Below, one piece after another: positions 23,560 through 34,689 of a DNA stretch of 64,000 bases. How positions within the stretch are numbered: the first letter of the stretch is position 1; each line of letters opens with the position of its first letter. The translations under genes and the position numbers were made by a program. The notes beneath the pieces are model-generated. The model was given only the letters and a program-made list of their open reading frames with translations. It was not told the DNA's origin and made no database searches. The DNA comes from Arenicola marina (Eukaryota; Annelida; Polychaeta; Arenicolidae), in NCBI GenBank assembly GCA_964019135.1, contig OZ025261.1:28876029-28940028 (forward strand). The letters are read 5' to 3'.

Positions 23560-24600
23560 GCTGTAGCAACCCTTCATTTGCATTAACCTCTCTCGGACGA
23601 ATAATGGGATAGTGCAGCTTTCTAGTTCACAACTTAATTTATTGCGCTTTGCTACAAAATCGACACCCTCCGCTGCGTTTAGATCTTTTCTGATATCTAG
23701 CTTTCCTACGTCTTTTTCTATGAATTAAATCTGCTTGTCTAGTTTATTTTTCTATTAAGCAAATCTGCTTGTCTAGTGTCATATTCGTAAACGAACTATA
23801 ATTGATAGCTTTACCGCAATTGACCAGTTGGTCGTTAACGACATCCCCACCTTGTGTCGCCCTATATCGTTTCTCTACTTTTGTCTTTAAGCAGCCTATC
23901 CTACAATTCAGCGTAAAACATGGACGAATTTAATTTCCAAAACTCATTCCCTCTTTCTTTTATTAAGACGTCTACATTCATCGTAGTAAGACAGTAGTCC
24001 GTTCTATATATAGGCCGTATTGAGACACTTTGCGTTCCGGCATGCAGATTCAGAAGAATAGAGGTAAAACTTCAGCTTCTCTCGCTGCGCTCTACACTGT
24101 TGATTTACGCAGGGAAACGTTTAGTATAACCCTCTAGGTATCTATAATTTAAGATTCAAGGTTCGTTTATTTGACCAAGTATGACGAAAATACAAATACA
24201 GTGAGACAAATAGTGTCGGCTTGGCCGGGAGGCTTGAACTAAGCCCTTAAAGGTCGCTGGCGCTAGAGCCACCCATCATTGTGATTTTTAAAGTGATTTT
24301 AAAGTTCTAGCGACTCATATTCATATCAACAAATCATATTCGGTACCAACGCTAGATGAAGGTGCACATATTGAAGAAAATAGACAAGACAAGATAGCTT
24401 TTGCCCTATGTATAGCCGTTCGCCCATATCTCTTTGTTTTGACGTTGAAGCGATGCTGCGTGCATTCATTCATCCAAATTGCATACCACTACTAACAGAG
24501 ACCATTAATCAATGCCGATACAACAGCAGCTCTGCACAATACACGTATTCTCTATACCGTACCTGAAATCTGCACAATTCTCAAGCATAGTTGTTGCCCG
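23560..24600. repeat. Dispersed block R1, unit D
   Basis: Good match to 1,240-2,310 and an exact-looking counterpart at 46,860-47,900. It ends in a region (24,505-24,600) that is continuous with the minus-strand open frame of the LINE ORF1 fragment. R1 may therefore include the 3' part of that LINE's ORF1 and following sequence. Confidence 0.55.
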
Positions 24601-25310
24601 TGTTCGGCCGAGATTACATCGCCGAGCTGAAACTGACCACACAAAACATTCAGAGATCGTCTCATGAGTAAAGCTATCAAAAGACACTTTTCGGGGAGAG
24701 TGCATCATCTTTCCCTCTTGTAGGTTTTGCCATAGATGATCAGTCTGGTTTCCACCTCGGCCCCCCCCCACCCCCCCCCCTGTCATCCTTCTGGCTGCCT
24801 TCATGATTGTCACCAGATACCGTCGTTCCTCTGGCGGACCGCTTGGGTAGATCTTCACTAATGAAGTTTAAGTGGCCCGCAAAGGTTGCTTCACTTTCCA
24901 GACCTCTTGTCTTTCTAGCAAAAAACGCAAACCTGGCGATAATGGGCCTTGGCTTCTTGCATGGTTGCGGCTTCGCTCCAGGTCGGTGTCTGTCACCTCC
25001 ATTACCCGGGTTATTCATTTTCAGTTTATTCGTCAACATATCCAGGGTATCTTTGTTGCATTTTTCTTCTTCCCGAAACTCCGGCACACCATGAATAAAA
25101 TTGCCACGCCTGCCATAAGATTCCAAGGCCACAACGCTGGCTTATATTTGTACTGTGGCAGCTTTCTGTCTTTCCAGCTGCATTCCAGTTTCTTGCTTCT
25201 CAAGGCCTCTAACCTCTTAAGTTAACTATCCGTTTTCCTTTTCCAAAGCTTCAATATACTTATTTTGATACCCCGAGGCTTCCTTCAAGTTAATCATTTC
25301 GATCTACGAC
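24505..25310 (-). pseudogene. LINE ORF1-like fragment (left copy)
   Basis: The minus strand encodes MALESYGRRGNFIHGVPEF, a Cys/Pro-rich stretch with DRHRPGAK, then PRPIIARFAFFARK and LNFISEDLPKRSA. This order (LESYxRRxN-hhhxGhPE, hHRxG, RPIIARF, hhISEDhPK) is the RNA-binding domain of L1-type ORF1 proteins. Upstream (about 25,180-25,310) a helical, charged stretch could be coiled coil but is interrupted. In the left copy a poly-C tract at about 24,763-24,780 breaks the frame into two overlapping frames. The right copy reads through. No intact ORF2 is adjacent, so this is a 5' fragment of a dead LINE. Confidence 0.75.
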
Positions 25311-25809
25311 AAGTTTATTGCTTGTGGCATTTCTGGAAGAGTGCGTAAAATTAACCCGTACATGTCATCACGATGGGGCCGCTCCATTGTTAGTTTGAGA
25401 AAATATGCGTTAGAATTTGTGCTTCGTATGCACTCATACAAATTATGTATAATTATGAAACTACTTTTGTTATGATTGTCAACTTCGTGCTGCCACGGCA
25501 GTGCGAACAAACGACTTACCTGAGTAAAAGAAACAGCGATAGGCAATACCCTGTCAAAACCAATCGTGTCACCGAACCGATACCTCTCTTCTCTTAATAA
25601 CTGTATACTTACGTTTAAAGAAAAGAACCATTCCTGATATTTAAACATGAGAATGCACTACACCAGCTCAATCTTCTATCTTAAATATGAAATAACATCA
25701 AACCATGGCTTACGGTTCCAATTTGATCCAATGTTATGCTTGTTACGGCAGCGGCTACTGCGGCGTACATAACACACTCTAACCTTCCTCAATCAACAAC
25801 AGCTACCGC

Positions 25810-26670
25810 GCTCTAGGGGATAGAAAAAGGCTACCTCACAGTAAAGTATAGATGGACTACCGGGCACTAGATGGTAGACACCATGCTCCCAAGGGGTTAC
25901 CCCGCATACAATGCCGGTACCATGCATCCCAAGGATGTACAGGGCCTACCGCATAATAACAGATGGATGATACTCCTAATGGGCTAATACGCACTAAAAA
26001 GCATGGGCCGGCACAATGCATCCCCAGGGGCTAAAACATTACCGCACAGTAAGCAATATGAACAGGGCTACCTCACATTAAACAATAGCGACGGGGCTAC
26101 CTCACTTTAAAGAATAACGAAGGAGCTACCCCGCAGTGAACAATAAGCCTACCTATAGTAAGGAATACGACAAGAAGTACTTCGTAATAAAGAATAGCGA
26201 AGGGGCTACATCACTTTAATGAATAACGAAGGGGCTACCCCACAGTGAACAATAAGGCTACCTACAGTAAGGAATATGACAAGGGTTAATTCGTATTAAC
26301 GAATAGTGATGGGTCTACCGTACAGTAAACAATGCATCCACGTGCAGCAGAATACGGAAAAGGCTACCTCACAGTAACGTATATGGAAAGGTGCCCCTCA
26401 CAGCAAACAATAGAGCCAGGGCTATCTCACGGTAAAAGCTAGCTCATGGGCTAACCATATTAAACAATATGGCAGGGCTAGCCCTTAGTACAAAATAAGC
26501 ACACAGAACCATGACTTACGGATCACCCACAGTAAAGAATAGAGCAGGGGCTACCTCACCGTAAAGAGTACCGAAGGGCTACGTCACACTAAACAATATG
26601 AGCAGGGCTGCGACTCAGTACTAAGTAGGCACCCAGAAACATGACCCAGGAATCACACCCGCTATAGCCG
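25810..26670. repeat. GGGGCTACCTCACA minisatellite, locus 2 (left copy)
   Basis: About 25 degenerate units of roughly 30 nt (core GGGCTACCTCACAGTAAACAATA). They end with the AGTAC(A/T)AA..GGCACCCAGAAACATGA tail also seen at 7.48 kb. It has an almost identical counterpart at 49,110-49,970. Confidence 0.8.
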
Positions 26671-27030
26671 CGGCTATATACTGTGGCAAGCACATCTTCC
26701 ATCCCCGTTAATGCTAGCTTGAGCCCCAAGAGTCCACTAAGCACTCTTCGACCAATGGGCGAGAACCAAGACAAACAGAGTTAGTTTTCATGAATACTAA
26801 AGCGCTAGCCCTGGTACATGCCTCTCTGACCACGCCCGTAAACGGAGCTAGTGTGAGAGCCATGCCGCTGACACGGCCGAAAACAAGAAATCGGCAGAAA
26901 TCGCGGACCGGTGGCTCAAGTTGAAGTTCATCACAGAAAAAATATACAGTGCCTACCCGCCTATGTGCGCCACGAGGTTCCTAAAGCTTTTTGGACTTTC
27001 GTCGCACTTTCATTTCTTTGCTTGGTAACG

Positions 27031-27181
27031 TATTTTCTTGTAATCCGGGCGATTTTTTTCACCTCTCGCTTGGTCAACAAACGCCGCCTGGCAGCGAGTG
27101 CTCACGCTAAGTTTGTTTACTTCCGGCGAGCGGCGGAAGATTCAAAATTAAGCGAGAGGTGAAAAAAATTACAAGAAAATA
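27031..27181. mobile_element. Foldback/MITE-like element (left copy)
   Basis: The left arm 27,031-27,070 (TATTTTCTTGTAAT..TTTTTTTCACCTCTCGCT) and the right arm 27,151-27,181 (AGCGAGAGGTGAAAAAAATTACAAGAAAATA) are inverted copies of about 31 bp. The left arm carries a 9-nt insertion. The whole is about 150 bp with a GC-richer centre. Size and terminal inverted repeats fit a MITE. I could not define a clear target-site duplication. Confidence 0.65.
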
Positions 27182-27629
27182 CGGCCGCGGCGATGAAGCA
27201 GCTCTACGACGACGTTTTAACCTCGGCTGGCTGCCCATGAAAAAAAAACACTTTTCATTCCGTCTTAGAGTGCCACCTGTGCGGAAGGCAATGGCTTTAT
27301 TCTTTCTTACATTTAGTGTTACATCATATTTTTTACACAAAACGCCTAATACTATTAAAGCCTGAGCTCCCGTATCTGGAAATTAAAACGATGATAGTAT
27401 GGGTCCACTCAAAACGCGGGAACCGCTCTTGATCATTTCATAAAGCAAGCCATCAGATTTACTTTTCGGCAGCGCATTAAGGTTTTCTGTTACCTCTTTT
27501 TGCATGAATCGTATAATGCACAATCATTATTCGGAGAGCTTGCGGTGAGGGGTGATAAGAACGACAAATGCATCTTGGCGTGTAAAGATTTTAATAGCTA
27601 GACGTATAATAACATAAGTGATGTTAAAT

Positions 27630-27633
<4 letters not shown>

Positions 27634-27687
<54 letters not shown>
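27634..27687. repeat. (TA)n microsatellite, unit D
   Basis: A pure TA tract of about 54 nt. The right-copy tract at 50,934-50,993 is 6 nt longer, which explains the offset change from 23,300 to 23,306 between the duplicate copies. Confidence 0.95.
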
Positions 27688-27689
<2 letters not shown>

Positions 27690-28106
27690 GTGAGTGGACG
27701 GGAAAATGAAAGAATCCGCAATGTTCGGTCTTGAAGGAGTGAGCACTGGCGTCTGGATCGAATGCCTGCCAGCGACCGAGCTGGTGAGTTTCGGCCAGTC
27801 GGAGGGTCCGCTCGGGTCTGGTCCGCAGGGATTGCCTATTGAACCTCAAAGGGCATGCGAAGTGCACGCGGTGATCAGGAGGGAGTCAGGGGTTAGGGGT
27901 CAGACGAGCGTGATCGGCGAGTACTTAGGGTTTGGCTGAAAAAGGGAAGAGAAGCACCGCATGCCTTCATAATGCCCATGAATTACTACAGGAGGAGCAA
28001 TTAGTACATAATTTACTTGTACTAATGTACCATTGCAATTCCAGCAATTGAAAAACGCATATGCGAGTGAACGAGAACCAAATTCGAAGTAAGATTGCTT
28101 CAACCA

Positions 28107-28112
28107 TTTATT
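28107..28112 (-). promoter_or_regulatory. Polyadenylation signal AATAAA of copy D
   Basis: The minus strand reads GCAATAAATGG about 140 nt after the stop codon, conserved with copies A, B and E. Confidence 0.6.
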
Positions 28113-28249
28113 GCAACCGTCAGCGCTACATTATAGCCATGTTGCCAGTCACGTGACTGAGACTCTCCATGAGGACCAAATGTCCGGACGGTTGGTCAAA
28201 GTACTCGGTACATCGTGGCCAGGTCACCCGTTCTATTGTAGCAATGGAT

Positions 28250-30964
28250 CTAGTTGTTCTGGTGCCCGCCGTCCACGCAGGGTTGTGGCGCAGCTGGGTC
28301 AGTATGCGTACAGACCAGGTCGTCGCCACTGGGCTCGCCGTCATAGTCGCCACACTTTCCTTCCAGTTTGGTCTTGTAGTTATCAGAGACCCTGACGATG
28401 GCCTTGTCGTTGGTCGCAGCGTCTTCCCAGTAGGTGACTTCGATCCAACAGGAACCATCAACCCTTCCGCCCGTGATCAGATAGTGACCGCTGGACAACT
28501 CTTCGACACAGAAGTACCAATCAGGGCTTGACTCAATGCATTGCGGAGTGGTCAAGACCAGCGCGCCTGGGGGCTGTTGAGGAAACGTTTGTTTAATACC
28601 TGTTTTGATGAACGAAGAAACCGACGATGACCTCGTTGATGAAAATCATGATGAAAATGTTCAACTAAGGAATCAACGTTGGCGTTGCTGATGAAAATAA
28701 TGATGGAGAAAGTAAACACGACGTAACTACAGTCGATGCATTCAAATCAGCCGCCTTTTTTTTCCTGCACACAAAACCTCTTTTGAAATACGTATCTATT
28801 CCATGACATCACAACTACTCTAGTAGTAATATTATGGTAATAAATGTTACGACGGTTCAAAAAAACATATTAACAAAAATAATTATAGTGGTAACCTCTT
28901 ACACGGTAGCCCCGCCCGCGGGCTTCGACAACTCCTTGTTTAAGAGAAACCCTGAAGTTCCTCTCAAACTTCGCGGAATTCTTCTGATGGACACCGAATG
29001 CCACTCCCATCCAGTCCACCTTGATTTGACCTCCGTCATCAGTAGTGTCGATCCGGACTTGAAACTACGGGGCAACCACACAACACGTATGATTAGTACA
29101 TATCAGATCGGACTTGTTATGCTAATATATGGCAGGTTGCTAATCTACAAAGAAGCCCGTTAATTTGCTCATAGAGAAAGTTTGATCTGAATAGAAAAAT
29201 CTACATATTTTTCTTCCTTTGGTGAATGCGGGCGTTGGGACATGCTGATCTATATTTAGCTCACCATCTTACGCACAATGTCACCTAACTACCACATCCA
29301 ACATTGTAAAAGAGATGCTTGGTCGCCATCAGTTGTGGCATTAAAAACATTATTGGCCTCTCAATATTTCAGCGTTGAAATTAAGTTAGTGCATGATTTA
29401 TTTAATATTATCTGACCTTGCAAACGTCAGCCGAGGTCGGTTCGAACGTGGAGATTAGGAACTTGTTATCGGAGTCCATGGTGCTCTTGAAGCCGTCAAA
29501 GCTGACCACCTCGTTGGGGGCATCGAAGCCAGCGGTGCACTCAAAGTCGCAAGCTGTGTTAATAAGGAAATGATTATACATTTACTCCAAAATTGGGTTA
29601 GCGAAGTTACCGTAATACATATTAACTGGAGGGGGCAATATCCATTTGTAGAATATTGATGCCATGCGTCAATCAGTGAGACAACCATCATTGAGAAATG
29701 AGTTGCGGAAAGTAATATCTCAGCCCTGAACATGTTCGGTGACCTAATGCAAATCAAAATACCATATACATATCTAGATGGTAGTCTATGTAAAAAATGT
29801 GATGGTGGGCATCCGTCCGTCTGCGCAAGACGATGGATTTCGCAGCTTTGTCTCATTTCAAGTGATACGATTTGGGCCGCGGCATTTGCGCTTATGACTG
29901 AATAAGCCTATCTCTGACCGACATAGCTTGCCGCAGTCGTCGCATTGGTGACCTGTCAATAGGTCTTGGTTTGTACTTACTAGGTGCCTAAATTGGTGTT
30001 TCGAGCCTGCGGAACACTATATAACTGTATCACATTGTTCATATTTCTGCGTCTATGTTGAACATTTTCATTGTATCAAGGCATATGAGCTGAATTGACT
30101 TAAATGTATATATAACGGGTTTTCTTCATGTTGTCGCTATGTTATTGTATGTCACGGCATTGCGGTCATAATATTATCAATATTGAGCTTGTAATTTTAC
30201 ATAAATACCCAGTACACGGGCAACCACCTTTTAATACCTTGCTCACACCCAGCACATGTGCACCGATTCCTTACCTGGTTCGCATATCGATAGCACGTGC
30301 GCCGGTTCCTTACCTGATTCACATACCGATGGCACATGCACTGATCTCTTACCTGGTTCACAGACGCACGAACACTCACAATCGCCTCCTTCGGTCTCGG
30401 TGCAAGTCTCGCCACCTGGGTGGGGTTGAACACAATTTTATCTTATAACATACAGCAACACTGAAGCGTTAGTATCTGTGCGGCCCCATGGTTAATAATA
30501 ATACCAAAAGAGCAAACTAATATTAGTAATCATTCGATATTATTATAATGTAGCGTTGATAGTTAATTTTATGCAGCAAATAAAGCGTTTGACTGACCTT
30601 ACCTCTCCACTGAATTATTGTAATGTTTTAATAACCGTATAGGTGGATGTGCAGATCAAGACTTCGCATAAATTTAACTCGTCCGTTTCATGTAAATGGC
30701 CATTGCAACGCTATCGTTTTTGAGTTTGTAGCAGAACCAAAACGCAGCAAAGACATCAGATTTTATCTATGTCGATTCCCCTACCAGGCAGCCGAAGCGG
30801 TTCCCGGTGAAACAAAGCCAGGCCGACAACCATACCCTGACATTTCATATCAGTCTAAGGCGTCACGAAATGATAATTTGGGTGTAAGAAAGAATTGCTA
30901 CATTACCATGGATGCCAAGGCATGCCGTCAGGATTAAGGCCGCCGAGAGGAAGAGTCGCGTCAT
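28250..30964 (-). CDS. Secreted Cys-rich vWD-like protein, copy D (five exons)
   Basis: Joined exons: 30907-30964, 30353-30415, 29417-29553, 28903-29064 and 28250-28573 (58, 63, 137, 162 and 324 nt), 247 codons plus stop, with GT-AG borders and matching phases. Signal peptide 1-20. Five-cysteine segment 21-41 (GETCTETEGGDCECSCVCEP). vWD-like region from 42: CDFEC 42-46, VVSFDGF 56-62, KVDWMGVAF 101-109, GSCW 180-183, CGDYDGEP 214-221. Fourteen mature cysteines allow seven disulfides. It differs from B at many sites, including the NYK-TKLEGK stretch, and ends GGHQNN. It is likely secreted; function unknown. vWD domains generally mediate assembly or binding in mucins, zonadhesin-like and matrix proteins, but this is a minimal single-domain form. 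Exon 2 is followed by two extra in-frame splice donors. Confidence 0.87.
30273..30353 (-). repeat. Intron-2 donor minisatellite in copy D (3 donors)
   Basis: Donor GT dinucleotides at 30351-30352, 30312-30313 and 30273-30274 are exactly 39 nt apart. Each sits in TGTGAA(C/T)CAGGTAAG or a close variant. The two repeats between them stay open in the exon 2 frame and would encode 13 residues each (GKRSVHVPSVCES, GKEPAHVLSICEP), one cysteine per repeat. After the third donor the frame soon meets a stop. Confidence 0.8.
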
Positions 30965-31057
30965 CGTGATGCTGAGTGAAGTCGGTGATACGCTGCAGTG
31001 AAGTTGATACTTCCAAGTCTCCTTGGAATGTGGTTGAGATGAAAACCTGGGACTGAA

Positions 31058-31066
31058 TTTATATCC
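31058..31066 (-). promoter_or_regulatory. TATA box of copy D
   Basis: The minus strand reads GGATATAAATTCAG about 95 nt upstream of the ATG, at the position equivalent to the copy B element, with conserved sequence between it and the start codon. Confidence 0.65.
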
Positions 31067-31924
31067 TCGAAAACTGCATACCGCTGAGACGATTTACCAT
31101 GTTAATTGGTCGTAATCATGAAATTCGACGTGGATTCATAAGCTATCAGATGTAAATACCCATAATGATGATCTAGCAGTCTTTAACAGTTTAAATGGGG
31201 TCATTTGTTTCATGCATAACCATACCTGCGTAGTTTAATAAGGCTCATGAAAGTGTCATCGATTTTTCTTCTGTGTATTATATGATATTGCCACATTTCA
31301 TCTTGCTTTGTTCCGAATAGCTACCAAGGTCACACAAATGAAGAATGAGTAAACCCTGCATGATTACATGGTCAAATTGCTATCAAATTAAATCGCGATA
31401 GTTTAAGTAATTTATATGTGAATATATATGTGTATGTATATTTATTAGCTACATTGTAGCGACGTGCAAATTGCTGAAGCATCCCCGACAAACACATTTT
31501 ATTGGCATTTGTATATCCATTACAATTTATTTCTTTAAGATGTAAATACCGTGCTTAACTGTTTGATACGGGGCAATCTGCAATTGACCCTATCGAGGGA
31601 TAATCAACATTTTCGGTGTCCGCGTTGTCTGATAATGCCGTCGAACTCACATGGTTCAATGGCGATTTCTGGTGAAGGATTCACCCATTTGTACCAAGTA
31701 CAAGTGTGCCATTTACGGGTGGCAATGATATTAATAGAAAAGAACATCACTCCGTTTAAAATATTCATCATGGCTACGGCAAAGGTACGTTATTACGTAC
31801 CTGTTATGAACCGCTTTCTTATTGACACTTAGGGTATATACATGATGAATGAATAACTTGAAGACATTTAAATTTAATAATGTCGTTTAAACCGAGTAAA
31901 TCGTGTCTGCATCAAAGAGTAGCA

Positions 31925-32930
31925 CCATTGATTATGGTTCGAATAATGTCAACTAACTATTCGAATACCGTGATATTTTCATTTTCTTTGATTATCAACT
32001 GCAAACCCATGCCGACGGCGTCTCAATGCATTGAACCATTGAAGCATTTAATCGATCAGCGTAAAGGGAATGCGTTCATCAACGATATTAATACCACTGA
32101 TCGCTGTTGATAATCTATGAAATGGATATAGTTAGACGCCGTAAAGTGATGGATTTATCTGCCATTAACAGTTTTCATTTCAGCTGCACTGAATAGTTTC
32201 AGTTCATTGTTAGGGTTCTTTAGGATCTCGCAAACAATATTAACATCACATCTTAAATTTTGAAATAAGTGGGCATACATTAGGTAGTATGGCTTCCTCT
32301 GTCGATATATCCTTAGAAATACAAACCACCAGCTCACTAATGTCAGCAAATTTCCGGAGGATGTGTATACTCCACTGTTGATTATGGTTCGAATAATCTC
32401 AAATAACTATTCGAATAATGTAGTATTATCATTTTCTTTGATTATCAAATGCAAACCTATGCCGACGGCGTCTCAATGCATTGTATAAGACACATTTAGA
32501 ATGAGAATGCCATTTAAATAACAGACTTGAATTTCAATCAGCAACGTTTTGGGCAGATAGCAGAATAAAATGAGGAAATTCAATATTGAAACATTCAATC
32601 AATCAACATAAAGGGAATGCGTTCATCAACGATATTAGTACCAGTGATTGCTGTTGATAATCTATGAAATGGATATAGTTAGACGCCGTAAAGTGATGGA
32701 TTTATATGTCATTAACAGTGTTCATTTAATCTTCACTGAATAATTTCAGTTCATTGTTAGGGCTCTTTAGGATCTCTCAAACTAATATTAACATTACATT
32801 CTTAATTGTTTAATAAGTGGACATACATATGTAGTATGTCTTCCTCTGTCGATATATCCGTAGAAATACAAACCACCAGTTCACTAATCTCTGCGGGAGG
32901 ATGTGTATACTCCATTGTTTTAAGCACAAT
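31925..32930. repeat. Internal tandem duplication of about 450-550 bp in block R2, unit D
   Basis: TTGATTATGGTTCGAATAAT(G/C)TCAA through the CCTCTGTCGATATATCC(T/G)TAGAAATACAAACCACCAG stretch occurs twice, starting at about 31,928 and 32,378. Units A and C carry the equivalent segment once. The duplication is also in the right copy (about 55,234 and 55,684), so it predates the 23 kb duplication. Confidence 0.75.
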
Positions 32931-33821
32931 TATTTGTCTTTGACCAACAATAGAGCATTTAGGGTAAATCTTTACTTTTGTCCACAGATATTCTGACCAT
33001 TATCTTTGCCATAAAGCACTCACTATGCTGTGCTATGATTGACCGTTTCGTCGGTTTATCTATAGTTCTTCTATACAAATCTCTGAAAATGCTGAAATGA
33101 CAAGGCCCTTTAAAGCGTCATCGCAATAGCTTGCAAACACATATATATTCTTATCTTTTGAATGATTACATGCAGAATATGGAGTCAGGGCAATGACATT
33201 ACGCACATTAAATCAACAGGAAGCTTAACTGGACATATATACGATGTAATATAATGTTATGCAATAATGGTGCTAATTAATTTTCTTTGGCTGCAAGTGC
33301 AAATGTTTTCTGGGTCTCAATGAAAAAAACTACTTTCTTTGCTGTACCTGCCGATGAGCTTGGTCGTTTGTATGATATTGAACCTATCTTCCGTCAACAG
33401 TTATTACCAGAACTTTCCTCCACTAACATTGTTTGAAACAAAACATTAATGTCTGCATGTTTGGCTAACTGTCGGTACAACGCTAAACAGTGTAATTGAT
33501 AACATCAATATGCAGTTTTAGTGTTGTTTATCTTGAACCAGCTGGCGTCAGAAAATGGAAGAACTGTTCCTCGTGGCCAAATAAATCTGACCTCAATGAC
33601 AGTAATTCCCCTCGGCGCGCAGCGGAAAACACACAGGTGGTGGTGACATGGGCGGAGACTTATGTTGGACTTGGCTACGTGTCAGCTTCAGAAATGTAGG
33701 CCTTCGACAACAGTGGATGCAAACGTACCGGTTGACGTATTTAGTAACATACAAAACAGCACAGACTCCGCCTTAAGAGGACGCCAATTACGCTACCGGG
33801 CTCGGTAGAGGACAAGCATGT

Positions 33822-34446
33822 CGCCTTCAGTAGGGTAGCTCAGTAGCTTAGATCGCTCGCGTTGAGTGTCGTGGTCAGGTGATGTGAGCCTAATGTCACG
33901 CGGATCGATGGTGCGAGCCCCGCTGTGGCCATGTCTATGTGGTCGCAGGAAAAAGATCCAATTATTTCTTCGCAGAGAGTAAGGGCTTACCTCCGGGGAC
34001 ATGGCCCTACTTTCAAATCCTTCTCCCATTAACAAAAATGATTAAAGCCTCTTGAGTATACAACTAACCAATCAAGCAGCCGAAAAGCATGAGACGATTT
34101 AAGGCATCCGTAAACACCGTTTGCCCACTTTTTTTTAATGTGGATCTGTTAGTATTAATTTCCTGAACTCCTAAATCTGGCTTACAAATTGCTACATTAG
34201 AAGAAAAACTAGCTGGTACAATTGTGGTTGACAAAGTTGACCACAGTAGAGGGGAAACCGGTTTACAATTGCGGGTGTCGTTTTATTACATTTGAGGCAA
34301 ATATTTTGTTACATTTGAAGGCGGTTTTACATGTGTGGAGAAGAACATTTAATGTTTTTATATTTGAGGGAAAACAAGTTGTTAGATTTGCGGGTTTTTA
34401 CATTAGAAGGAAATTGTTACATTTGAGGGTTCAACAACCCACAAAC
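33822..34446 (+). mobile_element. Composite tRNA-headed SINE with minisatellite tail, copy in unit D
   Basis: Box A-like TAGCTCAGTAGCTTAGATCG lies at 33,836-33,855 and box B-like GATGGTGCGAGCCCC at 33,907-33,921. The body holds CATGTCTATGTGGTCGCAGGA, CCGGGGACATGGCCC and ACCAATCAAGCAGC. The tail from about 34,180 has repeated (G/T)TTACATTTGAGG units and ends GAGGGTTCAACAACCC. The length is close to the 16.1-16.8 kb copy although orientation and locus differ, so tail and head move together. The 85-codon frame at 34,222-34,479 is the repeat tail. Confidence 0.75.
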
Positions 34447-34689
34447 AGGGCCGGTTATAATAGCTTTTCTAACTCCTAGTGCATTCTAGCGGGCTACTCA
34501 GCCGTTGGGCTGCGCGTATATTGACGTCCATGACAACATAAGAATGTCCGCAATAATAGGTCTACCCTATACCCTACTTATAATGGCGCAAAATATGCAC
34601 TAAAACAGATCCTGCCGACACCACTCGTGGTGGTACGCCGCCCCTCCCCACCCCTAGACACCCGAAGGAAGGGATTGGACACAGAGAGG

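Noticed and set aside
28169-28531. 120-codon plus-strand frame (also at 51,475-51,837)
   Set aside because: It is the antisense shadow of vWD exon 5.
29455-29856. 133-codon minus-strand frame (also at 52,761-53,162)
   Set aside because: It overlaps vWD exon 3 in another frame and intron sequence. The true exon frame is supported by four paralogues.
30500-30900. Extra exon between exon 1 and exon 2 of copy D (donor-like GAG-GTAAGG near 30,595)
   Set aside because: The donor is absent in copy B, no paired acceptor with a conserved frame is seen, and exons 1 and 2 already join in phase.
33822-33925. Functional tRNA gene
   Set aside because: Box A- and box B-like motifs are present, but the cloverleaf stems do not form well and the same head is attached to the same body and tail at another locus, so it is a SINE.
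34222-34479. 85-codon plus-strand frame (also 57,528-57,785)
   Set aside because: It is the TTACATTTGAGGG tail of the composite SINE.
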